64,000 bases of DNA from Pterobdella sp. o SKG-2022 (Eukaryota > Annelida > Clitellata > Hirudinida > Piscicolidae): assembly GCA_964035795.1 (NCBI GenBank), contig OZ038323.1:7008018-7072017 (forward strand), given 5' to 3'. How positions within the stretch are numbered: the first letter of the stretch is position 1; every line of letters starts with the position of its first letter. The translations under genes were made by a program, and so were the position numbers. The notes under the pieces were generated by a model, which did no database searches, was not told where the DNA came from, and saw only the letters and a program-made list of their open reading frames with translations. Shown one piece after another: positions 49,346-63,446 of this stretch.

Positions 49346-50159
49346 AATTGAAAGACATTAATAGTCTCAATATAGCAATATAGATGTATGATCTCCAGCA
49401 CACAAGAGCTTGAAAGGTTAATGATAGGTTTAGACAATATAACGGTGTTTAACACAAATTATTGGAATTTAAAAAATTATCCAATTTTTTAATGAATTAA
49501 TTTGTGATTTCATGCTTATATACTTTGCTGATAATGTGTGTGTGTGTGTGATCTGAAGTGTTTCTGCTGAGTGCATGGGTGTTTGTGTGTGTTTGCATGT
49601 AGCTTTTTGTGAATGTGCAATTGTTTTAGTTTGATGGCTTGAATAAAAAAGATAATTTTTATTAATTTTTCAAATCTGTTTTTATTAACTAAATAATACA
49701 AAGCTTTTGATAAGTCGAACTTACATTACCAAGTATACAAGCTTAATGACGTTGCCATAGTGACACCACACAATTTTAGTTTAACAACGTTTAACATGAA
49801 TGGCGAAAATGAGATTCTATAAATATTTAACTAAAATTAGTTGAAAATATGCAAAATTATGTTTAAAAAAAATAAAAATTATTAGATAAATTGAAATAAA
49901 AAAAAATAAGGTGAAGCAAAAATAAATTAATAAATACATCGAAATGAAATGGAATGTGAGGCTATAAATAAAAAAATAAAGAAAAATGAATAAATAAAAA
50001 CAAAAATGAATTCTCAAAATTCATTAATCGAATAAAAATAAACAAAGTCAATCCAAAACGAAATAATGACAACTTTTTATGTCCACTTGATCATTTAATG
50101 AAGGTATAGAGTTCTTATGTAACATGCTTTAAAAATTTTTTTTCTCATATTGTTAAAAT
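49346..50159. other. 5' flank of the unknown type II protein gene
   Basis: AT-rich, with a short TG-rich run at 49535-49590 and A-rich sequence at 49850-50040. The only candidate control element is the X-box-like site at 49751-49764. Confidence 0.45.
49751..49764 (+). promoter_or_regulatory. X-box-like RFX site
   Basis: GTTGCCATAGTGAC fits RYYNYY-N2-RRNRAC. It is about 400 bp upstream of the start codon of the type II membrane protein gene, a plausible promoter distance. Motif evidence only. Confidence 0.4.
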
Positions 50160-50620
50160 CTTTTTTCTAAGATCGTTCAAGGGAACTGATGGGTAGGGTT
50201 AGGAGCAAAGTGCTTTGAAGGTTCTGACGTACCGCTAAGAGACTCGTGTTCTTCCCATTTGACCACTGAGTTTCTTTTAGTTTCACCAATGTACATTTTC
50301 TCACAAGAGCAAATTCCTAAATGACATGGTGGTGATGACTCAGTTTGTCTTTGATGGGAAACAGTGAACGGACTTTTGTGGTTATCCAAGAGTATGTCAC
50401 TTTTATACTGAAACCGGTGAATTCTTCATAGTGTCTAGTTACTTTTTTATTATTTTCTCATTCTTGGGGCAGAACGTTTATTCTATCTTCAAACATCCAT
50501 TTTGGTACCGAATGACATTATCATGGCAGTTAGCAACGTCTTCAAGTTTGTACACTTGATAATGTGAGTTCAACTTACGTAAAGCTCTCTGTTAGTTAAT
50601 ACAAGTGTTTGGTTTCAACC
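50160..50620 (-). mobile_element. Penelope-like element, GIY-YIG end fragment
   Basis: Minus-strand remnant. CSCEKMYIGETKRNSVVKW (about 50300-50250) is the GIY-YIG endonuclease core of Penelope-like elements (here Y-x-G-E-T form), followed by EEHES and HFAPNPTHQF. Upstream the same element continues in other frames with several breaks, including ACTTGATAATGTGAGTTC at about 50548, a block seen again at about 23249. Only the C-terminal part remains; the reverse transcriptase is missing. Dead copy. Confidence 0.75.
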
Positions 50621-51401
50621 GTTTTCTTATTGGACTAATTAGGTTGTTCATAATTTTTTTTATTTTTTGACATATATATAATTATTTTATTTATACATTT
50701 TTATATTATTTCAATGCTTTTTCATATTCATGTATATATCTATATATTGTATTCATATATTTCATAAGTGCTCGTTTTTATTCATGTATGTGCTTATATA
50801 TATTTGTATCGAAGTTTGTTCATGCACGTATTGGATGTGTGTATGTTAGGGATGTGTGTATGTTAGAGATGTGTGTAAGTTAAGGATGTGTGTATGTGAG
50901 TTTTGTGCGGCAAAGATGAATGCTATAGAGTTGTATGGAAGCAAGAAAAGCTAACATACTTTCAAAACTTTATCATCTTTCTATGATGTTGTTTTTACCG
51001 TTGTTATTATTATTTTTGCTGTTTTTTATTACTGCTATTATTTGTTATGATGTTTTTGATGCATGGAGAAATCTGCGATAATATTAACTATCTTGTGTTT
51101 TTAAACTGTTGATTTTTAAATGGGTTTTCTTCTTTTTCTTCTACAAAAACCATAATCTTGTGTTTTTACCGTTACTTCGTGCGCTGCGTTAAAAGACTGG
51201 TGAAAATGTCGAAAAATAAGGAGTTTTCAGAATATAGTTTAGTTTTTTTTGTTTTAGTTTTCAATATAAATATTCAAATTATTGATGATTTATTTATAGT
51301 TCGAATTTTTTTATCGATTTTTTTAGTTATTGAATTTTTTTTGAGAAGATTTTATTCGGAAATGTCGTGATCTTATAGAATTTGAATTTTGATTTTAAAA
51401 T
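50621..51401. other. AT-rich desert with short tandem repeats
   Basis: AT-rich; a run of GGATGTGTGTATGTTA-like units at about 50830-50900. A 70-codon Phe/Ile-rich open frame at 51158-51370 has no recognisable motif and is not supported as a gene. Confidence 0.5.
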
Positions 51402-51497
51402 GAATTACTTAAGGCATATAGGTTTGAATTACTTAAGGCATATAGGTTTGAATTATTTAAGGCATATAGGTTTGAATTACTTAAGGCATATAGGTTT
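51402..51497. repeat. 24-bp tandem repeat, four copies
   Basis: Four copies of GAATTACTTAAGGCATATAG plus GTTT, with one substitution in the third (ATTATTTAAGG). Confidence 0.9.
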
Positions 51498-52125
51498 GAA
51501 TTAATTGTACAACGATTATTTCAGTTAAAAAGTATTTAGCGCAAGCCAAAGAAGATTTTTTAAACAAATGGGAGCAAAAATCAGAGGTAGGCATTGAAAA
51601 ATTCAAAATTTAACTTTAGTTAAATTTAGAATTAATCTCGAAATTGAAACAAAACTTTGAATCGAATTTAATTTTTATTCAGTAAAAAATAATCATATGT
51701 GGTCTTCAAAAATGTGCTCACATATGCCAACATTATAAAAACTCCACGTATCTTAAAAATGGCCCTCAAACTCACAAGTTTGAAGGTTATCAAAATCTCA
51801 TCTATTTAATATTGTTGTTATTCTTATTATTGTTATCGTTATTATTATTATTACTATTATTTTGTTTTTTTTTATTATTGATGCGGGCAGTAGAAGTGTA
51901 CAAATGAAAAATTTTGAATTTTTATATAGTAATAAATGACTTATAAAACAACCAATCAGGGGTTGAGAATGGATTATTTGATTTTTTAAAATTAATTGAA
52001 ATATTTTTTTTTTTGATGCTGTCTCGAATGAGCTTTGTTATCAAGTTATTGAGTTGTGAATAATGAAAGTTGAATTTGTTGACTCAAAACTTATTGATAG
52101 CCATACTAATAATAAGAATAACAAC
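51498..52125. other. AT-rich spacer before the AGT array
   Basis: AT-rich, with an ATT-rich stretch near 51820-51880. No gene seen. Confidence 0.5.
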
Positions 52126-53027
<902 letters not shown>

Positions 53028-53904
53028 AGGTAGCAGCAAAAGTTATTGTATTACGATTATTATTTAAAAATTGGTATGAGTGTTGCACAAGAAGTAGTAT
53101 TTGTAGTAGTAGTAGTATTGCTACTATTACTATTCATATAATTAGAATAGGTAGTACCAATAAATCACTTGAGATAACACAGAAAATTTTGATACGAATC
53201 TTGTTGATAAATAACTAACCTGGAATCTATTTTTCAACTGTGGGTTTGTTTTTAAATGAGAACTTTTGTCAGGAGTGTTTACTTATTCAACCATAAGCTT
53301 TTCTCATGGCTTCATTAATTTATTGTTTACAATTTTTTTATTTTTATTTTGATTTTTTAGAAATATTTGTAATAAATAACAGTAATTATAGTTTTTTTTG
53401 CTGTGTTTTTAGTTCTTTGTGAAGAACATGTTTTAAATATTTTATGTCTGGTTGGTCCTTGAATTCTTACTGGTAATAACGATATATAAAAATAAAAATA
53501 AAAAAAAAAATAAAAAAACAAAAAAAATGAAAATCAAAATGATTATTCACAAAAATGCCTAAGTAACTATTTAATATTTTGAAATAAAAAGAATAATAAG
53601 AATAAATCAAAATCTATAAGGATATTCATAATAAAACAATAACAAGGATAACAATAAAATATAATAATGAAAAAAAAAAAAAAATAATAATAACAGTGAA
53701 TTTATTGTTGATAGTAGTCGTAATATTAAAAGCATTAAAAACTCAATTTGAAGTACATGCCACAACTCGAAACATTATCTAAAACTCAATACTAAAACTG
53801 AAGCATTTAATTCTTTATCCTTATCTGCTACAAGTTGTAGTTCTATCTTCAAATTTAAATTCAAAAATGAGAAAAAATATATAAGTTGAAAAAAAGCAAC
53901 AATA
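53028..53904. other. AT-rich spacer
   Basis: AT-rich with A-rich segments at 53480-53540 and 53670-53690. No gene seen. Confidence 0.5.
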
Positions 53905-54075
53905 ATCTTTATAGATTGTACTGCTGTACATGTCCCAGCAACTAGGGTTGACTGCTTTACATGTCCCAGCAACTGGGATTGACTACTGTACATGTCCCTG
54001 TAACTGCAAACCCAAGCTAATGTTCGACTTAAAACTATCCGATTCAAGAGGAGCAGGCTCTCTTTCTCGTGCTGT
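53905..54075 (-). repeat. dispersed SINE-like repeat, copy D, with internal triplication
   Basis: Matches the end of the family at 2640-3062, but the block TACATGTCCCAGCAACTGGG with TTGACT is present three times in tandem (53922-54007). It is followed by AACCCAAGCTAATGTTCGAC and CTATCCGATTCAAGAG, which correspond to the family body. Confidence 0.6.
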
Positions 54076-55360
54076 TTGGCATTGTTAAAAGATTAAAATT
54101 AATAATGAAAGTTATAGTAATAATAAAAGTATGAGTTATAATAATGATAATAACAGCTTTAACTGAAGATGTCAGAATGATCTCATATATTGATGTGTTT
54201 ATGTGTTCTTATGTCGATGTCTTTGGTGTTGGTGTTGTTGTTGGTGTTGTTGTTGAGGTTGTTATGTTGTTGTTTGGGTTGTTGATATTACTGATGAGAG
54301 TGTTGTTGTGTTGATGCTGTAATGTTGTTGATATTAGTGTTAATGTTGTTTTGATGTTGTTGTTGTGTTGGTGTTGTGAATGTTTTTGTTGATAAATTTT
54401 TGTTACATTGTAAGTACAACCTATGTTGTTGTAGAAATACATTGACATTTTATTATCATGGTTTCAATAACAAGATTATAACATTAGTTTACAAACAGCT
54501 AAAATCAGACAAAAGTTCACACTAAGTTTTTCATGAAAATCATTTCACAGTAATTCAAAAAGCTTTTTCAACCAATAACTTCAGAGGTAATTGTGTAAAA
54601 TAGCCATTTCATATATTAATAACGGTATATAGTTGAAGCAGTGAATATTGTTGTACTGTTGAGCTAAACTTAAAGCTTTATTGTTGAAGTTGCCTCATTT
54701 GCTGGTTAATAGAAAGGTGATCATGTTGAAAATTTATAGCTTTATGTTGGTGTTTATTGTATTATTGTGTTGAGGTTGTTGCTGGCACTCATAAAGTTTT
54801 TAGATTGGGTAGGAAATAAACAACATGATGGCTGGTTTGCTAGCGGTTGTAGCTGTTTTTTTTTATTGTTGAGGTTACTGATGTTATTATTATTTTTATT
54901 TTGTTGTTTTTATTGTTGATGTTGTTGTTGTTATTGTTATATTTTTTTATATTTTTGTTGTTGTTTTTTTATTTTATTTTTTTTTTATTTTGTTATTTTA
55001 TTGTTGTAAATTTTTTTTTCATTATTGTTGTTTTTTTTTGTTGTTGTTATTGTTGTATTTCATTTTTGTTGTTTTTGATTATAATGCTGTTGTTTACAAC
55101 AACTATAATCTAGATCAAACGAGAATTATTCTCAAGTAAGTGTACAAAGTTGTGATGATCAATGTTAAAAGAATTAACTAATACGTATTTGAATTTTAAC
55201 GTTGATATTGTTACTTTGTTAACATAAGGTTTTGTAATTATTGAAATTACTTTCGGTGTTCAAATAATTTGCTAGGTTGGAAGCTTTTATAATAATGATA
55301 CACCGTATGTATGTTTTAGTTTTTATTAAACAAGAATTAACATTCAACTTATAAGGATAA

Positions 55361-55364
<4 letters not shown>
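54076..55364. other. TTG-rich low-complexity region
   Basis: 54200-54420 and 54840-55095 are rich in TTG/GTT triplets on the plus strand. Open frames here are repeat translations. No gene seen. Confidence 0.55.
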
Positions 55365-55481
<117 letters not shown>

Positions 55482-56078
55482 TATATTTATCATTATGCTA
55501 TCAGTTTTTTTCATTTTTTGTTTTAATGATCCCAAGCAAAAAGTCGTGAAACAGGAATTAAACTGAAAATATGCTTTCATAGGTTATTTTAAGCTTTATA
55601 TCCTTCATTTTTGTTTTTATTAGTTATACTTATGAATTACTTATTTGTTATTTTTGTTATTACTTATTATTTTTATTGTTGATTTCTAATAAATTAGTGA
55701 TAATCATAATAAAACACTAATTTTTAACGTTATAAATCCATCATCTGTATTTCAAATCGTGACTGAAGAAAATATTTGAGATATAAAAATATCAAAGAAA
55801 ACAGAGAGAATAATGGAAAAAGTAGTAATAATGAAATTTTCTTTTTTTTTCGATCAAAAATACTTTGAATTTTAAAAATTTTCTAATTCAAACTGATAAA
55901 AATTAAATGGATAATATTAATGAAAAAACTTATAAGAATAAAAGAAAATGGCTTAAATGGAAACAAATCAAATTAATGAAACATGCCTTACAAGGGTATA
56001 ATGATGTACCGTAAATGAAATGGCATAAAAAAAACAAAGAATTCAAATCGAATGAAATAAAGCAATAACAGACTAGAT

Positions 56079-57111
56079 TTATAACTTGGAGCTGTTTAGA
56101 ATATATTTTTTTGAAAGGGTTTTGAATAATTTCAATGATTTTATGGATTTAAGATTATCTGGTAATTGATTCCAGCATTTAGCACCTTTTACTCCTAAAG
56201 ATAATTTCTTTTTACTAGTTCTATATTTTTCTATAATTAAATTGTTATTATTTCTTATATTGTAGTTATAGGTTTTAGTGTTAAAGAAATTAGAGAAAGA
56301 GTCAGGAAGAAGATTATTTATATGTTTAAAACTAAATATTAAGGTGTATAATTTATTTATGTTATTTATATTCAATATTTCTAAATCTTTATAATTAATA
56401 TGTTTATCAAATGGATAATTAAAGATAGTTCTGATTGTTAAGTTTTGTAGTATTTGAATTTTTTTATATTAGATTTATAATTACATGCCCAAACAGTGTT
56501 ACAATAATTAATATGTGGGTAAAAAAGAGAGTAAGACAAGTTTAAGAAAGTTTTAGTATTTAATTTGAAAGTCTTTTTCAAGAAATATATTTCACTCTTT
56601 ATTTTATATAGTTCATTCACTAGATAGTCGATATGATGTTTAAGACTTAAATTACTATCAAATATTATACCCAAGTATTTAAAGATGATTTTATAAGTAA
56701 TGGGATTGTTGTCTGATACAAAATTCAAATTATTTATATTGAAATTAGTATCAATGTTTTTGAAAACAGTACAGTAAGTTTTATTTGTATTAACATAAGA
56801 TAATTATTTTTAAACCAATTATTAATACTATTTAATTCATTATTAATATCATTATTTAACTGTTCATAATTATCATTAGTAATAGGGAAAGAAATAAGAA
56901 TATCATCAGCATAACTGAGTGTATCATATTTATTATTGTTGACAGGAAAATCATTAATAAATAAGATAAATAGTAAAGGACCTAATATTGAACCTTGGGG
57001 AACTCCCCTAGGTTTAATCAAAGGTATATTATAACAATTATAACAATAATAATAATAATTATTATTATTATAACAACAATAATAATAACAATAATAATAA
57101 TTCTTAGAAGT
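56079..57111 (-). mobile_element. LINE remnant, Jockey/CR1-type reverse transcriptase
   Basis: Minus strand. Reverse transcriptase motifs RGVPQGSILGPLLFILFIND and YADDILIS lie at about 57020-56890; then a connection region (FKYLGIIFDSNLSLKHH, YPHINYCNTVWACN), and the C-terminal block KGAKCWNQLPDNLKS, typical of Jockey/CR1-superfamily LINEs, ending at TAA about 56079. Three open blocks are separated by frame breaks, so the copy is dead. The upstream part of the ORF is missing, and an AAT-rich stretch (57040-57105) abuts the next element. The Asn/Ile-rich composition shows drift to AT. Confidence 0.85.
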
Positions 57112-58990
57112 CATGAAGATGTACGGAATTCACTCTCGGATTGTTGAATTCATCTTGCGTACCATGCCTCAATGGAGAATAAACCTAGGACTGAGACACA
57201 TGAAGGGAAATATGGAAATTTCTGGGGTCAAAATAAAGACAGGGATTTTCCAAAGAGATTCATTGTCACCTCTTATTTTCTGTCTATCACTTTGCCCTTT
57301 GAGTATTCTTTTGAATGAGAAAAACTCTCCAGCTATTAAAATAGGCAAAGCTGAAAAAGGAAAAAAACTCAACCATCTTTTCTACATGGACGATCTAAAA
57401 ATTTAAGCAAATCAGACTCTGATTTAAGATCACTCCTTAGAATAGTCAAAAAGTTTAGCAATGACATTAGGATGGAATTTGGCTTAGAAAAATGTGCAAA
57501 GATATCCATAATTAAAAGTAAAATGGTGAGAAGCTCCAACATCAGTCTGAATGAGCATACGCACATAAAAGAATTATCTAATACCGAATCGTACAAATAC
57601 CTAGGGGTCGAAGAGTCATCTAATACACACCACAAAAACATGAGAGAGAAATTAAAAAAGGAATATTACAGAAGGTTAAGAATGATACTGAGCACAGAAC
57701 TTAGCTCGCCAAACAAAATTATGGCAATAAACAGCTTGGCTATACCAGTCTTATCCTATAGCTTTGGCGTAGTGAACTGGTCGAAAACTGACGTACAAGG
57801 AATAGACAGAAAAACGAGAAAAATACTGATAATGTTCAAAATGCATCACCCTTGAGCCGACACAGAAAGACTCTACGTTTCTAGATCAGAAGGAGGAAGA
57901 GGATTGATGCAGGTAGAATCCCACTTTTACACAATTCTCGCTGGCCTGGAAATGTATTTAAAAAAACAAACTACTCCTTTAATGTGTGCAGTAACAGAAC
58001 ACGAAGAATCGAAAAAGTCTACTTATAGTCTCTTTGAGATCAATAAAAAAGTGAGAAGAGCGTTTAATCTGAACTTTGAGAATACAGTTTCTCAAGAAAA
58101 TGTTCACCCAATTACGGCAGCGCGTAAAACAAAACACATCGTAAAAAAACACTCATGAAGGAAATTCAAAACAAATACACAAATAAGCCTATGCACGGTC
58201 AGTATGCACAAGCCCTTGAAACTGAACAAATAGACAAGAAAAAATCCATAACATGGTTTCGCAGCGCTGGGTTGAAAGAAACAACTGAGAGCCTCATAAT
58301 TGCCGCCCAAGATCAGACGCTTGCTACAAATTATTATAAAAATAAAATATTGAAAAAAAGCGTTGATCCAAATTGTAGGCTTTGCAGAACTCACTCTGAA
58401 ACAATATCACACATTCTTTCAGAATGCCCAATGCTGGCAAAGCACGAGTACCTAGAGCGCCACAACAGAGTCGTTAAATTCATCCACTGGACAATATGTA
58501 AGACACATGGATTTGAAGTCAAAAGTAAGTGGTACGAACACGAAATTCGACCAGTGATAAAAAAAGACAAACTAACAGTACTATGAGACAGCCCAATACA
58601 CACAGACAGAAACATACAGGCAAATAAACCAGACATAGTGGTTGAAGATGAAAAAAAAAGAGAGTGTACTCTGGTTGATATCTCAGTACCATCAGACACC
58701 AACATAGTGTCGAAAACATCTGAAAAAATTTGCAAATACCGCGATCTGCAAATAGAGATATCAAGATGCTGGAATATGAATACAAAAGTATTTCCAATAG
58801 TTGTGGGCGCGCTGGGAACAGTCGGAAAAGATTTAAGTCTCAAACTCTTGACGCTTCCTGGACCTCCCTAAAATTTATGAAATCCAGAAAACAGCGCTTA
58901 TGGGCACGGCGCACATTTTAAGAAGAGTTTTGGCCCGTAATGAATGAATAGCATCGAACTCTACTACCCTAGGGTCTTGGTAAGACTCCG
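57107..58990 (+). mobile_element. LINE remnant with restriction-like endonuclease (R2/R4-type)
   Basis: Plus strand. The 5' end is truncated inside the reverse transcriptase. TGIFQRDSLSPLIFCL and FYMDDLKI are the motif 4 and catalytic YxDD regions. After frame breaks near 57405, 57853, 58155 and 58584 follow KYLGVEE, a zinc knuckle CRLCRTHSETISHILSEC (CCHC, about 58372-58430), and an endonuclease-like block with PDIVVEDE and TLVDISVPSD (about 58630-58700), as in the restriction-like endonuclease group of LINEs. A GC-richer 3' UTR (58870-59010) ends in an AAT-rich tail. Inactive. Confidence 0.85.
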
Positions 58991-59009
58991 GTAGTAGTTT
59001 AAATCCCAG

Positions 59010-59734
59010 TACTGTGTTAAAAAATAATAATAATAATGATAATAATAAGAGTAAAAAAAAACAATAATAATACTAGTAAGAATAAAAAGAATTACAATAA
59101 TAATAGTAATAATAAAAAAAATAGTGATATTAATAATAAAAATAATAATAATAATAGAAATAATAGTAATAATAAAAATAATAATAATAATGGTAATAAT
59201 AACATAAACGGCTGTTATTATAATGATATTAACCCAGTAGGTTTCAAGGTAAATATTAAGATTGAATATTAAGAAAAAATCATAATAAATGGAAGTTTAT
59301 TCAATCAAACAAAAAGGGGTAAAGAAAAAAATGAAATAATAAGAAAAACAAGAATAAAATTCAACTTTGCAGAGACATCTTATGTATGTTTTGTATACCA
59401 GTTAAACTTTAAAAACATCAATTGAGGATTCATACATTTAAAAGGAAAGCTATAATTTTCTATAAGTACAGCTTTATCATAAAATGTTATAAAGAATAAA
59501 ATTAATTTTATTAAAATAATGAAAAAACAAAAATATATTAATAATATTGAAATAATTAAAAAAAATCAATATTAAAACGATAAAAAACATTTATGTGAGA
59601 ATAATACAAAAATAATGAAAAATCAATAATAACGACATAATTTGAAAAATGCAGTCAGGATACTATTAGATGGACACGACAATGCAATAGTCTAAAAATC
59701 CCGACTCCGCGTTGTTTTTTTATCGTTATTCAAT

Positions 59735-59749
<15 letters not shown>
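59010..59749. other. LINE tail and AAT-rich low-complexity region
   Basis: 59010-59210 is an AAT-rich, imperfect array continuing the tail of the preceding LINE. 59370-59440 repeats the fragment at 3201-3271. No gene seen. Confidence 0.55.
59370..59441 (+). repeat. dispersed repeat fragment, second copy
   Basis: Same block as at 3201-3271 (AGAGACATCTTATGTATG to ATTGAGGATTCATACATT) with few differences. Confidence 0.6.
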
Positions 59750-60140
<391 letters not shown>

Positions 60141-63100
60141 ATTGATTTTATTTCTAACATTGTTATTTTTGTTGTTATTTCGTTGAGCTTTTTCTTCAAC
60201 TGTTCAGCGTTTTATAACTATTTAATACACACATTCTACCTAGCACCAAAGAAAATTCTTGCTTGAGCTTATTTGATCTTGTGTTCATACATACAAAAAA
60301 AATCTTTTTAAAAATGGTTTTAAAAATGGTTTTAAAAATGGTTTTAAATTTAATTTAAAATGATGAAAAAATATATTTCTTCAAATTAAATGATTTGCGC
60401 ATGATCTCGAACTATTTTTAAACCAACTTTCAAAAGTGAAAACTAATCTGACCTTGAAAAACAAAAAAAAAAGAAATAACAAGAATAATGATAAGAAATG
60501 TTTCTACTAATAAATATTGGATAATAACAAAAAAATAATAAAAATATTGGACCAAGCATTTTCATTATTGAAAACAAAGTGCTTAAAGACTAAATGCGAA
60601 CCAGACCCATGTTCGTTTCAAAGTGAAGCATTCGAGGGTGAGAGATGCAGGCAGCATTGGTATTCAGAAAATTCTCATAATTGAACTATTTTTGCCACAA
60701 ATAATAGTAATAGTGAAAATAATAATTTTAATAATAATAATACTAACAATAATGATAATAATTACAGTGATAATAAGAATAATAAAATGAGAAAGATAAT
60801 AATAATAAACACAAACAAAAATTTAACAATCCAATAAAAATTTTCGAATTATAAAATCGTGAAACCAAACAAACAACTGTAAAAGAACGGCTGCAACAGA
60901 AGAACAACAACAGTCCATAACTAAATAACCTTATACTAAATAAACCCAAACGAACCACTTGTATTAGCTGAATAACAGAATGCATCTCTTGTCAAAATGT
61001 CAACATTGTTTGGCAATGCCTATGATGTATTGTTGCGTATATTGATGCGCCAAATTTTTAACCATATTTTTTCATTTATCCATCATGAGTTTTTACTTGC
61101 ATTCATATTTTAATCCTTTCTTTGTTTTTTTTATTTTTTTTTATTTGATTTTATTTTTATTAATATTTATTAGTTAAATTTAATTTTTGCTGCTTTATTA
61201 TAGTATTGATTTTATTTGAATATAATCAGACTAAAAAATATTCAATACAAATGTTGAAGGAAGTGATGCGCTTATAACCGAAAAAATAATTTTTTTATAA
61301 TTATGTTTCTGGCGTATTTTTATCTAGAGATTTATTCAAGCTTTTTTTTTCCATTATTCTGATAAATTTTTTTACAAATCAATTATTTCAATTTTCAACT
61401 AACAGCAATTACTTGAAGATTTTTATGATGTCCATTAATAATATACTTATTTCACTAATATTAATATTATCGCTTTGTTAGCTCAACTTCAATAAATTCA
61501 AGGCATAACAATTTTTTTATTTTATATTTAACATACAATTGATATAACAAAAAGTTCTTTTTATTTTTTTTTATTATTATTATTATTGTTTTTGTTTTTA
61601 TCAGTAATAGTGTTTTCAAAATTATTTGTAATATTACTAATATAAAGGAATAACAAAAATAAAGATAAAAATCATAAAAACAAAATAAAAAAGAAAAAAA
61701 ACTGAAAATAATAATAATAAGAAAATAATAATAACATTAGGTTGCTTGCAAAAGTGTTTTATTATGTAGTTCTGAAACTTTGCAAACACAGCTTCATACC
61801 TAATTATGCTTTCCTAACCTGCAATAATCTTTCACGTTTCTACAAGTATATGAAGCACTCACATTTGAAGTTTTTCATAATAATTAATAATAATGAATAA
61901 GAATAATAAGCTTGTTCCCTCAAAATGATAGCAGTTTAGTGAGGTCATGTCTGATTCTTCCCACCAATCGGAGGATGTCTTAAGGGTGACTCTTTTGACT
62001 CAAAAGTGGATGTCTCTAAAAGACCAACCTAGTGGACACCATTGGTTTTTTCCAAAACCAATAATAACAACAACAATAGCAATAAAAGTAATAATTACAA
62101 AAAAATAATAAACATCAAGTGAACTGGAGAATTTTTAATTATTCCTTTACTGATAGTTGATAAGATATTTTCCTAATGAGCAAGTCAGTGATTTTGCGGT
62201 ATATCTGATTTCCTTGTGAAATTTGCAGCCTTTGCTTATTGGGTTTTCGATTCTTTTGGCTATTATATTGGCAGTATGAATGGGCCCTTAAGCCCATAAC
62301 AAGATAATGTTTGTGAGGTTTGATAACACAGAGCAATCGGCTTTTAATACTTAAAATAAATAAAAATTTTTAAATTTTTATGGCTACATAAAAATAACAT
62401 AAAAAGTTAAAGATAAAAAAATTTTTATAACTCACCCAATAGTTGTTGAAGCTGTTAATTTATATATTTCAAAAGTTGACGTAATTTATGACCGCTAATG
62501 AAATGATCTTCAACTGCATTGCTGTTTATTATCTATTGTCCTATACGAACTTATTTCAACACCAAGATCTATTACTCAATGCAACGCTGAAATGTTTGGA
62601 AGTTCGCCTTACGAGGCTAATCTACATTTAATAACTAAATACAATACTATACACGGCTACAAGCCAAATTGATTTTATCCTTTTCTTATTTTTCCACACT
62701 ACATCAATAATTAAAATATTTCAAGAAAAAAACAAAAAACAACTTACAAAGAAACCTAACAATAAGAGAGAGCCTTGAGATACGGAAGCAGGACTCAACA
62801 AACAATGGTTACAATGATCCCCAAATGGCAGTGAAATCAAAAGCCTGGGATCCTCTTCTAAAAAAAAATAAAAAACCAAAGAATAATATAGAAAGACAAG
62901 AAAGAAGATAAATGAACATCCTTTGAATTAAATAATTAAAATAACTTTAATTACAACCTTTCTTAAAACATTAATTTTAATCTCTTAACTATCTACGATT
63001 ATTCATTTATATATCTGAACAATTCTTACAATAACTCACTAATGCATTATGGTAAGATTGTACTTATCGAAAATTTTAGTTTCTTTAAAATAAAGTATCT

Positions 63101-63290
63101 TTAAAATTCTCATTTTTCGAAAAATAACTGAAATTGAAAATACAAGCTACTTACGATGTATACACTACATCAAATATTTAACCATACGACCCCAGATTTA
63201 ATATTTCAAACATAACCTAATTTCTACCACACATTCTAACCACTTTCTCATCCACATCACAACCCCGCCCCACCAAACCACACAACACCG
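60141..63290. other. AT-rich desert upstream of the PKA exons
   Basis: 3.1 kb without a supportable gene. 60310-60348 has three TTAAAAATGGTT units; 60680-60800 and 61690-61735 are AAT-rich. Two short less AT-rich patches (61940-62050 and 62770-62870) have brief protein-like frames but no splice context or family I can name. Earlier exons of the PKA gene may lie here unrecognised. Confidence 0.45.
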
Positions 63291-63300
63291 CACCCCACCA

Positions 63301-63416
63301 CACTGGACCTACCACACAGCACCCCATCACACTGGACCTACAACACAGCACTCCACCACACTGGACCTACCACACCGCACCCCACCACACTGGACCTACC
63401 ACACCGCACCACACGC
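63301..63416. repeat. 29-bp tandem repeat, four copies
   Basis: Four units beginning CACTGGACCTACCACAC, each 29 bp with small changes. It is just upstream of the first recognised PKA exon, inside the presumed intron. Confidence 0.9.
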
Positions 63417-63446
63417 CCAAACCTTAGCACATCTTTAACACCACAG

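Noticed and set aside
51402..51497. CRISPR-like array
   Set aside because: The units are directly adjacent with no unique spacers, and the DNA is eukaryotic.
60590..60650. Possible Cys-rich exon reading CEPDPCSFQSEAFEG before a GTGAGA donor
   Set aside because: No convincing acceptor, no partner exon and no family match.
61940..62050. Protein-like frame MSDSSHQSEDVLRVTLLTQK, considered as a PKA first exon
   Set aside because: Does not resemble the PKA N-terminus and has no clear donor in phase with 63447.
62770..62870. Minus-strand segment with SVSQGSLLLLGF, reminiscent of the reverse transcriptase motif PQGS
   Set aside because: Too short, and no other reverse transcriptase motif nearby.
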